DNA of 28,956 nt. Origin: a virus. The notes under the pieces are model-generated. The model searched no databases, was not told where the DNA came from, and was given only the letters and a program-made list of their open reading frames with translations. The first letter of the stretch is position 1. The number at the start of each line of letters is the position of its first letter. Of the stretch, positions 7,033-14,559 are shown in pieces. The position numbers were made by a program, and so were the translations under genes. Location of the stretch: positions 1-28,956 of IMG/VR virus record IMGVR_UViG_3300037342_000050; one strand, 5' to 3'.

Positions 7033-7901
7033 GTGTTTTGCGGGATGAACGTGCTTTGCGGGTTGGCTGACAGGGTAACAGACGGGGGCGCCAAGGCAAG
7101 AGCCGAGATGGTCTGTACGTGCGCTTGGATGGTGGCCGCCTGCGTGGCAATCGTCGCCACCGCAGCCGTATGCGCCGCCGTCACGGTGTTCAGCTTCTTT
7201 ACGGTCGAGAGGTGCGTGAACAGCCCGACGTGGGCTAGGACGAAGATGATGGCGCCAACGACAGCCGACCAGAACACCCACTGGCCGTACTTGGCGGTGA
7301 GGAGGGACAGCTTGGAAAGAAGGTCCGTCTTCTCTGCGGTCGTCTCCTCCAGTTTCGAGGTCGCCACCGCAACCGAGCCTGTGAGCGTGCCTATCTGCGC
7401 CGTCGCCGCCACGCGGTCCTTTACGTCCACGGCAAGCGCGGCGGTCTTGGCTTCGTTGTCGCCCTTGACCTCGGCAAGCTGCGCCTGTAGGTCGGCTATT
7501 AGCTGCGCCTGCCTCGCCTCCGTCGCGGCAGCCAGGGCCTCCCCCTGCGCCTCTGCGAGGGCCGAAAGCGGGTCGTCCGCGCCGATGGCGAGGGTATTGA
7601 ACTGGAGGGCCGCAGGGACGTCGGGAGGCACCGCCTTGAGCGCCCGCCCGGTCGCAACGTGGTAGGTGCCGCGTATCTGGGCCTGCCTCGCAATGTCGGC
7701 CTCCTTGGACTTGCGATCGGCGTCCTCACGCGCAATCGCCGCAGCCTGAGCCGCCTCCGCGCTCTTGAGGGAATCGACCGTGCCGGCGAGGGCCACAGCC
7801 TGCGTGTGCGCGTCCTTCAACTGGCTGCGCTCCTTCAAGGCGGCGGCGGAGGACCCCCCGAGCATCAGCACAAGCGCGGCGATAAGGAGGTCGATGCCCA
7901 T
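7029..7901 (-). CDS. Two-segment membrane coiled-coil protein, 290 aa
   Basis: About 290 residues starting at ATG 7901, which follows the methyltransferase stop with 1 nt between (TGA C ATG). The longer open frame to 7964 is a shadow of that gene. A hydrophobic helix spans residues 3-22, a long Ala/Lys/Glu/Asp-rich helical region runs from about 23 to 205, and a second hydrophobic helix with Trp and Phe (Trp-Val-Phe-Trp start) lies near 207-228. The C-terminus is Thr/Ala/Val-rich. No enzyme motif is seen. With its downstream 86-aa neighbour and the 149-aa protein it makes a run of membrane coiled-coil proteins. A role at the host membrane during entry or lysis is inference. Confidence 0.7.
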   Translation of the reverse strand: MGIDLLIAALVLMLGGSSAAALKERSQLKDAHTQAVALAGTVDSLKSAEAAQAAAIAREDADRKSKEADIARQAQIRGTYHVATGRALKAVPPDVPAALQFNTLAIGADDPLSALAEAQGEALAAATEARQAQLIADLQAQLAEVKGDNEAKTAALAVDVKDRVAATAQIGTLTGSVAVATSKLEETTAEKTDLLSKLSLLTAKYGQWVFWSAVVGAIIFVLAHVGLFTHLSTVKKLNTVTAAHTAAVATIATQAATIQAHVQTISALALAPPSVTLSANPQSTFIPQNT

Positions 7902-7902
7902 G

Positions 7903-8493
7903 TCAGGTCGGCGGCGGCAGCACGTAGTCGAGCGGCCTTTTCGTGAGCACGACCCACATGTCATCGAAAGTCTCGAGCAGGTGTGAGCACGCGTATTGCT
8001 GCGCCTCCTGATTCTTCTGCGCCCATGGCATACGAATTCCCGCCGGGCCCATCGCGTGATCGTAGTTGCACTTCAAATCATACGGCCCGTAGGTGAGCTT
8101 GTTCGCGTCGCGCCAGCCCTTGTGGAGGTAGTAGAAGAAGAAGGCGCACACGCTTGGAGGTACGTGGGTCATGTCGCCGATGGCCCTTTCGCTTTTCCAG
8201 TTCGGCACCGCGATACGGAACGTCCCTCCAACCTTGAGGAGCCGCCACGCCTCCTCCATCATCGGCCAGCGCAGCTCGCGCGGAACGTGCTCGAGGAAAT
8301 GGCTGGCGTGAAACTCCGTGACGGTCCCCTCCTTGGCGAAGGTCCACGGCAGCTTGAACAGGTCGGCCTTCACCGCGACGTCGGGCGCGTAGAGATCCAC
8401 CCCGATGTAGCCAGGGACGCAATTTCGGCCACACCCCAAATCATATTTGAGTTCCGGCGGTTGCGGAGTCTGCTTTTTCGTTTTCTTGCTCAT
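7903..8493 (-). CDS. Class I SAM-dependent methyltransferase
   Basis: A 196-residue methyltransferase of the type 11 (UbiE-like) fold. From the N-terminus: a DLGCG motif at 18-22 (SAM binding), GVDL at 31-34 (acidic ribose contact), the HFLEHV motif at 65-70 and LLKVGG at 85-90, typical of Methyltransf_11 proteins. The substrate is unknown. Since it sits directly after a glycosyltransferase it may methylate a sugar or nucleotide-sugar product (inference). Start chosen at ATG 8493, giving a lysine-rich N-terminus. The open frame reaches 8565, but that part overlaps the glycosyltransferase gene. Its stop is 1 nt from the next ATG, so the two are cotranslated. Confidence 0.85.
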   Translation of the reverse strand: MSKKTKKQTPQPPELKYDLGCGRNCVPGYIGVDLYAPDVAVKADLFKLPWTFAKEGTVTEFHASHFLEHVPRELRWPMMEEAWRLLKVGGTFRIAVPNWKSERAIGDMTHVPPSVCAFFFYYLHKGWRDANKLTYGPYDLKCNYDHAMGPAGIRMPWAQKNQEAQQYACSHLLETFDDMWVVLTKRPLDYVLPPPT

Positions 8494-8503
8494 GTAAAAG
8501 GGC

Positions 8504-9268
8504 TCAGTAAACAATTCCCGAATCGACGTCCAAATGGCCAACACGCACCCTTGTGTCGCAGGCAACCTTCATCCCCGCCCTCGCCGCGTTCTCGAAGAAG
8601 TAGAGGTCCTGCGTGTACGCCTTGGCGCCCTCGGCGGGGTCCCAACTCTGCTTCGAGACGAACCACGGGCGCGGCAGCTTCCTAAAGCACTCCATGCGAA
8701 AGAGCGTGAAGCCCATGCCTAGGCCGTTCGTCGGCTGTATCGTGTTCTCGACCGGGCGCTGCGGCACGAAGTTGAGCGGCTGCACCTTGGGGTCGCCGTA
8801 GATCATGGGCTGCCCAAGGTCGCCCTTCGTCCAGTAGAGCCCGCCCACGGCGTCGTAGTCGCGCATCCCCTCGTAGAGTTTCAGGAGGCCGTCGGGGGGC
8901 GGCAGGTTGTCGTCCTCGACCGTCAGGAGGTACTTGAACTTGGCCAATTGCGGGTTGGCGAGAATCATGTCTATCGCCGCGTTGTACGCCGCGCCGACCT
9001 CCATCCCCTCCATGAAGATCGGACCCCAGACTTGCTGGTTCATCGGGCGCATGAGGCCCTGCATCGCGCTGACGAACCTCGGGCAGAGGGAGCGACCGCC
9101 CCTTGTCGGGCAGACTATGACGGTCGAGAGGTTCTTGTAGGAGCGGCTGGCGTCGAGGCGGGCCTGCGCCTTCGCCATGTCGTCATTCTGCGCCCCTGCG
9201 TTGTGGGGGACTATGATGGCGGGTTTGATCTCCGGGGGCATCTTCGGCCCCAGAATCGCCCCCGCCAT
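8504..9268 (-). CDS. GT-A-like glycosyltransferase
   Basis: A 254-residue protein with the features of phage GT-A fold glycosyltransferases. A central strand ends in Val-Glu-Asp-Asp-Asn (residues 117-121), the likely metal and nucleotide-sugar site, followed by a Pro-Pro-Pro-Asp-Gly-Leu-Leu helix typical of the group. An upstream ARR-like segment and Ala-Tyr-Asn-Ala-Ala (94-98) also fit. The C-terminal part has a Gly-Met-Gly-Phe-Thr-Leu motif and aromatic-rich strands. It probably transfers sugar to a protein or glycan. It is flanked by a methyltransferase downstream and a Sec-signal protein and huge fibre genes upstream, so virion appendages are candidate acceptors. The 16-nt motif at 9271-9286 lies just before the start. 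Confidence 0.75.
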   Translation of the reverse strand: MAGAILGPKMPPEIKPAIIVPHNAGAQNDDMAKAQARLDASRSYKNLSTVIVCPTRGGRSLCPRFVSAMQGLMRPMNQQVWGPIFMEGMEVGAAYNAAIDMILANPQLAKFKYLLTVEDDNLPPPDGLLKLYEGMRDYDAVGGLYWTKGDLGQPMIYGDPKVQPLNFVPQRPVENTIQPTNGLGMGFTLFRMECFRKLPRPWFVSKQSWDPAEGAKAYTQDLYFFENAARAGMKVACDTRVRVGHLDVDSGIVY

Positions 9269-9270
9269 TC

Positions 9271-9286
9271 GCTAGTCAAGCCGGAA
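9271..9286 (-). repeat. 16-nt motif, copy 1
   Basis: On the plus strand this reads GCTAGTCAAGCCGGAA and matches 26630-26645 with one difference. On the minus strand it contains CCGGCTTGAC and sits 2 nt before the glycosyltransferase start. The other copy also lies before a glycosyltransferase gene, 28 nt upstream of its ATG. Confidence 0.5.
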
Positions 9287-9294
9287 GTGCGGTG

Positions 9295-9828
9295 TTACTG
9301 GAACTGGAGGAGGGCGTTTACAAGTTCCACCTGCTTGCCCGAGTTGGAGGGGTCGACGATCTCGATGAGGAATATGTCGTCGCCCCCCTGTGCGTTGGTG
9401 GCCAGACTCAACCACGGGCCAATTTCGCATTCGCCTGAGACAGCCGTGAATGTGGCGTACACGTCGTTGGAGTATTGCGCGAGCCATTGGTAATCGGCAA
9501 GGTTTCCATCCTTGAAGCTGGTCGATCCGTAGGGGATCGGGACAAATCGGACGATGACCTGGACGCCGGGGACCGGCGCAAAGGTCCCGCTGCCGGTGGA
9601 CACAAACACGACCCGGACCTGCGAGAAATTTCCGGTGTTGAACACCTGCGATCCGGTGGGAAGGCCGCCCGTGAGGTATAACGGCTGCGGAACATTTGTG
9701 AGCTTCGGCGTCAGGACGGTTCCTGCCGGCGGAGTCATCTGTAGCGACTGGAGGGCGGACGCGCTTGGAGAGAAAGCCGCGAGCATGGTGGCCCCGGCGA
9801 GAAGAACTGACCTTAGTATGTTTTTCAT
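9295..9828 (-). CDS. Exported protein with Sec-type signal peptide
   Basis: A 177-residue protein beginning with a classical signal peptide: Lys/Arg at the N-terminus, a hydrophobic core at residues 8-19 and a Ser-Ala-Ser-Ala cleavage site near residue 25. The mature part is mostly beta-rich, with Gly, Val and Pro-rich strands and a single Cys, and has no motif I recognise. Sec signals are unusual for virion proteins, so this may be a secreted or periplasmic effector, or a mis-evolved fibre-associated protein. It is flanked by the glycosyltransferase and the 778-aa fibre gene. An AGGAG-like sequence lies about 14-18 nt before the ATG, too far to be convincing. Confidence 0.7.
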   Translation of the reverse strand: MKNILRSVLLAGATMLAAFSPSASALQSLQMTPPAGTVLTPKLTNVPQPLYLTGGLPTGSQVFNTGNFSQVRVVFVSTGSGTFAPVPGVQVIVRFVPIPYGSTSFKDGNLADYQWLAQYSNDVYATFTAVSGECEIGPWLSLATNAQGGDDIFLIEIVDPSNSGKQVELVNALLQFQ

Positions 9829-9889
9829 GGCGCGCTGACGCTCCTACGGCGGCGGAATCAAGTCAAGCACATTTCCGGCTTAAATAGAA

Positions 9890-12226
9890 TCAGGCTTGGA
9901 ACTGATAAAAGTGGCGCCGGTTTACCCCACCTATGTTTGAATCAAAGATAATGGCCGGGAAAGCCACCGTCGCCGGGAATGCCGCTGAGGTCGCTGACCA
10001 CACGCCTTGACCAAGCAATAACGGGTTGTTGCTTGATCCCTGCCCAAACCCGGGCATGAAGGTCGAGACCTGGGGAAGTGAAAATAAGACTATGCTGGAC
10101 ACGATAATCGAACTCGCTGAAGCGCCCCCGGCGGTGGATGATGAAAAAGACTGAGCCATCCAATATTCCCCGGCTGACAAAGTTCCCGTTCCTCCAAACG
10201 AGAGATTAACAGCTCCAATAAAGCTGGCATTTGTGAGCCCTGTGGTCTGGCCGCTAAAGGAGGCGCTCGAGCTTCCGTTGGTGCTCCCGGTTTGCCACCC
10301 GTAGCTCATGGAAATGCTGGTAGCAGAGCATGACCATGCGCCGGACATCGTTGAAGAAGTGCTGAACAACAGCGATAGGTTCGTGCTGCCCGCCGCGCCG
10401 GTCACGGAGCGCGAGTATATCGCAAGCGCATTCGTTACTCCGAGTTGCCCGCTTGTGCCCACCGCGCTGCTCGCGCCGAACATATTTATTGAACCCTGCT
10501 GGTTGATCCGCGAGAATGACACGGCCACGGGCAGAACTATCGGATCGAAATATATTGTCCCTGAACCTAATGCGGCAGACGCATTTACCGCGATCAATGG
10601 CATAGGTTCAAATAACGAGGCGGTGTACCCCGATACAGCACCGGTCACGGTCGAACCGTTCAGCCCAAAGCTGATCCCGTTCGAATTTGAGAAGACCACG
10701 TTCGAGAGGTTGGTCGAGGTGGAACCGGCGCTCACATTGATCGCCGTGAGACTCGTCGCAATCGACGCCGTGAGGGTGCCCACGCCCGCCCCTGTGCTGA
10801 GACCGAAGGATACGCCGTTGCTGTTGTTGAACGTGATGGCCGAAAGGGCATTCGACGTGCCGCCTCCAGCCGAGACGTTTAGCGCGTAGCTCCCCGTCAG
10901 CGTCCCCACCCCCGCTCCGGTGGAGAAGCCGAAGCTCACGTTGTTGCTGTTCGAGAACGTCACGGCGCTCATGCTGGCGCTGCTGGCCCCGGCGCTCATC
11001 TTCACGCTGCCCTGCGTGGAGGCGACGGTCACGCTTGCCGTCATCACCGAGTTGTTCGAGAGCCCGAACGTCACGTTGTTCGAGTTGCTGAAATTGATCG
11101 ACGAGAGGCTGAGGCTCGTACCCGCCGCAGAGACGACGATGGCGTGGCTTGCGGTCATCGTGCCGACGCCAGCGCCGGTAGAGAGCCCGAAGGTCACGCC
11201 GTTGCTGTTGCCAAAGGTCACAGCCGAGAGTGCGTTCGAGGTTCCGCCTCCCGCCGACATATTTAGGGCAAAGCTGCCGGTCATCGTCCCCGCACCGGCG
11301 CCCGTGGACAGGCCGAAGGAGACATTGTTGGAATTGCTGAACGTCACGGCAGATAGCGCCGCCGAGCTTGCCCCGCCGCTGACCGTGATGCTGCCTTGGC
11401 TGGACGCCACGGTGGCGCTGGCGGTCATCACCGAATTATTGGAGAGGCCGAAGCTGACGTTGTTGCTGTTGCTAAACGTGATCGCGCTTAGGCTTAGGCT
11501 GGAGCCGCCAGCCGACACGAACACGTTGGTCAGGCTTGAGGCGACGGTCGCCGAGGCGGTCAGCGTACCGGCGTTGATACCGAACGAGACGTTGTTGCTG
11601 TTGCTGAATACGAGGGAGGTCTGCGCCGCAACGCTGGCCGTGACGGTCGAGACGTTCGTCCCAAACGACACGCCGTTGGAATTGCTGAACACGTAGGCTG
11701 TCTGCGCCGGGGCTGCCGAGAAGCTGGCGGTCAGGACCGAGTTGTTCGACATGCCGAAGGTGATCCCGTTGGAGTTCGAGAAGACGACCGTTCCGCTGCT
11801 GGCAAGCTGCGTCCCGGCGGACAGCGCGGCTCCGCCTCCGCCTCCGCCCACGATGGAGGCCGTCATGGTGGACCCGCTTAGGCCGAAACTCACCCCGTTC
11901 GAGTTGCTGAAGAAGACCTGCCCCGTGGCGGGGGAGGTCACGCCGCCCGCGACAAACTGGACCGCAGGGTTCTGGTGCCAGCTCTTGACGTTGCTGACCG
12001 CGTTGTAGTCGGCCGGGAGAAGGCCAAGGGCGTCCGCCTGAAGGGTCCACGCCTGAAGGGTGTTCGTCGTCGAATCAACCCAGAGCTTCAGGACCGGCGG
12101 GACGAGGAGGACGGTCGAGACGTTGATGAGGTCCGTCTGCGAACGCACGCCCGGGTCCACCGTCGGCGTGTTGTTCGTGAACGCCGGGGGCGGATTGTAG
12201 GCTGCGCTGCCGGGCCGGGTGTCCAT
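9890..12226 (-). CDS. Large repeat-containing fibre/appendage protein, 778 aa
   Basis: A 778-residue surface-fibre-like protein. The first 100 residues are a head domain with Thr/Pro/Trp content. Residues 104-530 are eleven copies of a roughly 20-residue core (Phe-Ser-Asn-Ser-Asn, then Gly or Asn, Val-Ser-Phe-Gly, Leu-Ser, then Ser/Thr-Met/Val-Thr-Ala-Ser), set in longer Ser/Gly/Ala-rich units that also recur. The last 248 residues form a non-repetitive Ser/Gly/Ala-rich domain, plausibly the receptor-binding or trimerisation tip. Asn/Ser/Thr/Gly content is extreme, and no catalytic residue is seen. The neighbouring 340-aa protein carries a twelfth copy and a related C-terminal domain, so the two are paralogues. 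Role as tail or head fibre is inferred. The stop is at 9890. Confidence 0.8.
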   Translation of the reverse strand: MDTRPGSAAYNPPPAFTNNTPTVDPGVRSQTDLINVSTVLLVPPVLKLWVDSTTNTLQAWTLQADALGLLPADYNAVSNVKSWHQNPAVQFVAGGVTSPATGQVFFSNSNGVSFGLSGSTMTASIVGGGGGGAALSAGTQLASSGTVVFSNSNGITFGMSNNSVLTASFSAAPAQTAYVFSNSNGVSFGTNVSTVTASVAAQTSLVFSNSNNVSFGINAGTLTASATVASSLTNVFVSAGGSSLSLSAITFSNSNNVSFGLSNNSVMTASATVASSQGSITVSGGASSAALSAVTFSNSNNVSFGLSTGAGAGTMTGSFALNMSAGGGTSNALSAVTFGNSNGVTFGLSTGAGVGTMTASHAIVVSAAGTSLSLSSINFSNSNNVTFGLSNNSVMTASVTVASTQGSVKMSAGASSASMSAVTFSNSNNVSFGFSTGAGVGTLTGSYALNVSAGGGTSNALSAITFNNSNGVSFGLSTGAGVGTLTASIATSLTAINVSAGSTSTNLSNVVFSNSNGISFGLNGSTVTGAVSGYTASLFEPMPLIAVNASAALGSGTIYFDPIVLPVAVSFSRINQQGSINMFGASSAVGTSGQLGVTNALAIYSRSVTGAAGSTNLSLLFSTSSTMSGAWSCSATSISMSYGWQTGSTNGSSSASFSGQTTGLTNASFIGAVNLSFGGTGTLSAGEYWMAQSFSSSTAGGASASSIIVSSIVLFSLPQVSTFMPGFGQGSSNNPLLLGQGVWSATSAAFPATVAFPAIIFDSNIGGVNRRHFYQFQA
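10637..11917 (-). repeat. Eleven-copy FSNSN repeat array
   Basis: DNA encoding residues 104-530 of the 778-aa protein. Each copy contains a sequence encoding Phe-x-Asn-Ser-Asn-x-Val/Ile-Ser/Thr-Phe-Gly. The complementary plus strand shows recurrent GTTGCTGTT and GTTGGAATT runs. Copies 5 and 8, and copies 6, 7, 9 and 10 (with a Ser-Thr-Gly-Ala-Gly insert), fall into two subfamilies, suggesting growth by duplication of blocks of two or more units. A single copy is found at residues 72-81 of the adjacent gene. Confidence 0.8.
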
Positions 12227-12241
12227 CTGGGATGTCCCGCC

Positions 12242-13264
12242 TTACAGGAAGTTCGTGCCCGTGGTGTAGCCGGAGAAGTTGAACATGATTCGGGTGGCGG
12301 CGGTCGCGGCAAGGATCGAGTTCGAGTTCAGGGCCACGCTGCCCGGGAAGGCGTTCGACGTCGCGCTGAACGTGCCGAAGCCCCCGTTGGGATCGAAGAA
12401 GCTGGCGTTCGACGCGGCGCTGGACGTCCCAAGCGGCCGGAACTGGAGCTGCCCGAACGTCTGCTGCATGAAGGTCAAGGCCAGCGTGTTCGCCAGATTC
12501 GAGGTCGAGCTGCTGTTGGCGAAGGCCAAGATGTAGCGCCCGGGGAACAGCGTCAGCGACATGGGCATCGGGATCGCCCGGAAGCCGCCCACGCTGGACG
12601 CAAGGTAGGAGGACGACTGCCCTGTCGTCGTCTGCATCGCCGTCGAGTTGAGGATGCCGATCGGCACCGTCATCGTCATGTTGCTGTTGCTGCTCCCCTG
12701 CGCGCTGAAGAAGAAGCTTCCGCTCCAGAAGGAGGTCGCCTGCGTCGAGTTCGTGCCGACGTCGCGCTGGTAGAGGGCGGCGCTGCCTGTGAAGCCGACG
12801 CCCCATGTCGAGTTCGACGCCTGCCCCGACGACGTGCCGACCGAGGCGAACAGGTTCAGGCGGAAGGCATTCAGCGGCTCCTCGATGTCGAACGGCGCGA
12901 AGTAGATGGAGTTCTGGCCCAAGGACGAATTGCTGACGATGGAGCTTCCGAAGGCCGGGGGGTTCCACTCCGAGGCGAGGCCGGTGGACTGGACGGTCCC
13001 CGTCACGACGCCGTTTGAGATGCCAAACGATACCCCGTTCGAGTTCGAGAAGGTGAGGGCCGAGAAGCTGCCCGCCGACGCGCCCGCCGAGACCCCCAGC
13101 TCCGGCGAGAAGTTGGGCAGCGTCGAGGCGAGGGCCAGGATGCTCCCGATCGGCACGCCGCCCAGTTCGTTGAACAGGATGCCGTTCGACCGCTTGATGT
13201 TGATCTGGTCGTCGGTGCCGATGACGCCGGTGAACGGGGGCTGGGGGACGTTTGAAAAGGGCAT
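12242..13264 (-). CDS. Fibre/appendage protein, 340 aa, paralogue of the 778-aa protein
   Basis: A 340-residue protein beginning with an Asp-Asp-Gln-Ile-Asn-Ile-Lys-Arg segment. It carries one FSNSNGVSFG repeat at residues 72-81, then a Ser/Gly/Thr/Ala-rich domain. Its C-terminal region shares the Ser-Ile-Tyr-Phe-Ala-Pro and Ala-Phe-Pro-Gly-Ser-Val features with the C-terminal domain of the 778-aa protein. That shared architecture marks a gene duplication, with the neighbour having expanded the repeat. A likely structural or receptor-binding role is inferred. There is no good Shine-Dalgarno: GAAGGA lies about 20 nt before the start, in the foot of a hairpin at 13274-13289. Confidence 0.7.
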   Translation of the reverse strand: MPFSNVPQPPFTGVIGTDDQINIKRSNGILFNELGGVPIGSILALASTLPNFSPELGVSAGASAGSFSALTFSNSNGVSFGISNGVVTGTVQSTGLASEWNPPAFGSSIVSNSSLGQNSIYFAPFDIEEPLNAFRLNLFASVGTSSGQASNSTWGVGFTGSAALYQRDVGTNSTQATSFWSGSFFFSAQGSSNSNMTMTVPIGILNSTAMQTTTGQSSSYLASSVGGFRAIPMPMSLTLFPGRYILAFANSSSTSNLANTLALTFMQQTFGQLQFRPLGTSSAASNASFFDPNGGFGTFSATSNAFPGSVALNSNSILAATAATRIMFNFSGYTTGTNFL

Positions 13265-13273
13265 GTGGTGGGT

Positions 13274-13289
13274 CGTCCTTCTTCGGACG
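13274..13289 (-). other. 5' UTR hairpin
   Basis: CGTCC (13274-13278) pairs with GGACG (13285-13289) around TTCTTC, within the leader of the 340-aa gene. The loop read on the minus strand is GAAGAA. It may cover a GAAGGA sequence and so affect translation, but this is only suggestive. Confidence 0.35.
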
Positions 13290-13321
13290 GTTTAGCGGTT
13301 ATTGTGGGCCTTGCAAGTTGC

Positions 13322-13648
13322 TTACTCGGGGTCGGGCGGCGGGACTGTCGGGCTGGACGGGTTCGTCTGCGTCGGGTTGCGGTAGGCGACGACGCTTCCG
13401 CCCGCGAGCTTGATGTAGCTGAAGCGGCCCGGCACCCAAGCGCCCGCCGGGATGGGGACGCTTGTCACGGTGCCGTTCACGCTCCCGCCCGTCAGGTCGC
13501 AGCCGGAGACCGCAGCGGTGGCGAGGAAGCCGTACCAGCTGCCGTAGTGGACGTTCGTGTCGCTGATGAAGTCGCTGTCACCCTCGCCGGGGAGGTTGGT
13601 GTCGACGACTTGGAGGGCGCTTGGCGTGTAGATTTTTGGTGCTCCCAT
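13322..13648 (-). CDS. Small structural-like protein, 108 aa
   Basis: A 108-residue protein of unknown family. It is rich in Gly, Ser, Pro and Val, has a central Tyr/Trp-containing segment and ends with a Pro/Asp tail (Pro-Pro-Pro-Asp-Pro-Glu). A single cysteine is present. The composition and position between connector-like and fibre genes fit a minor virion or tail protein. It has no visible Shine-Dalgarno. The start is preceded by a C-rich run (CCACCACCCGCC) instead. Confidence 0.6.
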   Translation of the reverse strand: MGAPKIYTPSALQVVDTNLPGEGDSDFISDTNVHYGSWYGFLATAAVSGCDLTGGSVNGTVTSVPIPAGAWVPGRFSYIKLAGGSVVAYRNPTQTNPSSPTVPPPDPE

Positions 13649-13668
13649 GGCGGGTGGTGGTTATGTTG

Positions 13669-14559
13669 TTAGAAGCCTATCGGGCAGTATTGGCCGTTCG
13701 CGGGCGCTGCCGGGTCGGCGATTTGGTCTTTCAGAAAGTACATGGCGTCCTTGTCACTCTGTATAGCCATGGCATCGCTCTCCTTGGAAATCGAGTTCCA
13801 AGAAGCGGTGCCCATGAGATCCTTGACCGCCATGGGAATGAGCGCGGTCTCGAGGAACTGGTCCGGCACGGTGAGTGTCGTCGCCGCCTGAATGTCCTGC
13901 TGGAGGAGCCGAAGCGGCCAGAAGGACATGCGTATCTTGATCGGGTACGCCTGATCCGGGAAGGGGAGGAACTTGAGCACCGCCCCCGGGAGCGCCCCCT
14001 GCGAGTTGCCAAGGTACTGCATCCACCACGCGCGCGGCATGGCCGGGCCGGTGTTGAGAATCCAGTTGGCCTCCCCGTTCTGCCGGCCGATGTTCATGGG
14101 GGAGAGGGAGACCTGCCCGGTGTTCGTGTAGGTCGGGTTGCCGATAACCCGGTCGAAGGGGTAGGTCGTCGAATAGAGGGCGTCGCCGTAAACCGTGACC
14201 GTCGCCGCAACCCCGGTCGGCCCGTTGTAGGGGTTCCTTAGCTGGGAGGTGCCGAGAATCTGGTTGTAGGAGGGGTCGCCCGCGATCAGCACCGAGCAGC
14301 CGATTTGCGTGGGACTGAAGACGCCGGAGGAGACCGCGGTCGAGCCCGCCGTGACCGAGATGTTGGTGAGCGTGACCGGCGCCGCCAGGGTGAAGCCCTG
14401 CGTCTGCTCCCGCAGGTACTCAGGGAGGGCGTTGTAGAGCCTCATCAGGGCCGCATTTGCCGCCTGAAGGACATCGTTCTGCTCCGTCAGGGAAAGGCCC
14501 GTAAGGAGCCCCTGCTTCGTCCGCCGGGCCACGCGCTCAAGGTACTGGACGGTCGTCAT
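13669..14559 (-). CDS. Probable head-tail connector-like structural protein, 296 aa
   Basis: A 296-residue protein placed directly after another connector-like gene, with an ATGA overlap at 14556-14559. The N-terminal 50 residues are helical (Leu/Ala/Arg-rich, Leu-Gln-Ala-Ala-Asn-Ala-Ala). This is followed by a beta-rich middle with a repeated Val/Thr/Ser pattern, then a helical tail. Trp and Tyr-rich segments near residues 160-180 (Arg-Ala-Trp-Trp-Met-Gln-Tyr) are distinctive. The two-gene arrangement after a capsid gene resembles head-tail connector or adaptor pairs. I do not recognise the family with confidence. GGAGGG seven nt before the ATG is a clear Shine-Dalgarno, one of few in the window. 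Confidence 0.7.
   Translation of the reverse strand: MTTVQYLERVARRTKQGLLTGLSLTEQNDVLQAANAALMRLYNALPEYLREQTQGFTLAAPVTLTNISVTAGSTAVSSGVFSPTQIGCSVLIAGDPSYNQILGTSQLRNPYNGPTGVAATVTVYGDALYSTTYPFDRVIGNPTYTNTGQVSLSPMNIGRQNGEANWILNTGPAMPRAWWMQYLGNSQGALPGAVLKFLPFPDQAYPIKIRMSFWPLRLLQQDIQAATTLTVPDQFLETALIPMAVKDLMGTASWNSISKESDAMAIQSDKDAMYFLKDQIADPAAPANGQYCPIGF

Noticed and set aside
6772-7281. Longer start for the 86-aa membrane protein
   Set aside because: The first 80 residues of the longer version lie antisense-free but within the upstream gene's 3' part in another frame and show His/Arg/Cys bias; the ATGA overlap at 7029-7032 marks the real start.
10308-11696. Long plus-strand open frames opposite the 778-aa protein
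   Set aside because: They are hydrophobic shadows produced by the repeated GTTGCTGTT-type DNA on the antisense strand, and the minus strand explains every repeat as a protein unit.
11975-13018. A 347-residue plus-strand frame rich in Arg and Glu
   Set aside because: It is antisense to two fibre genes, with a biased composition and no start context or motif.
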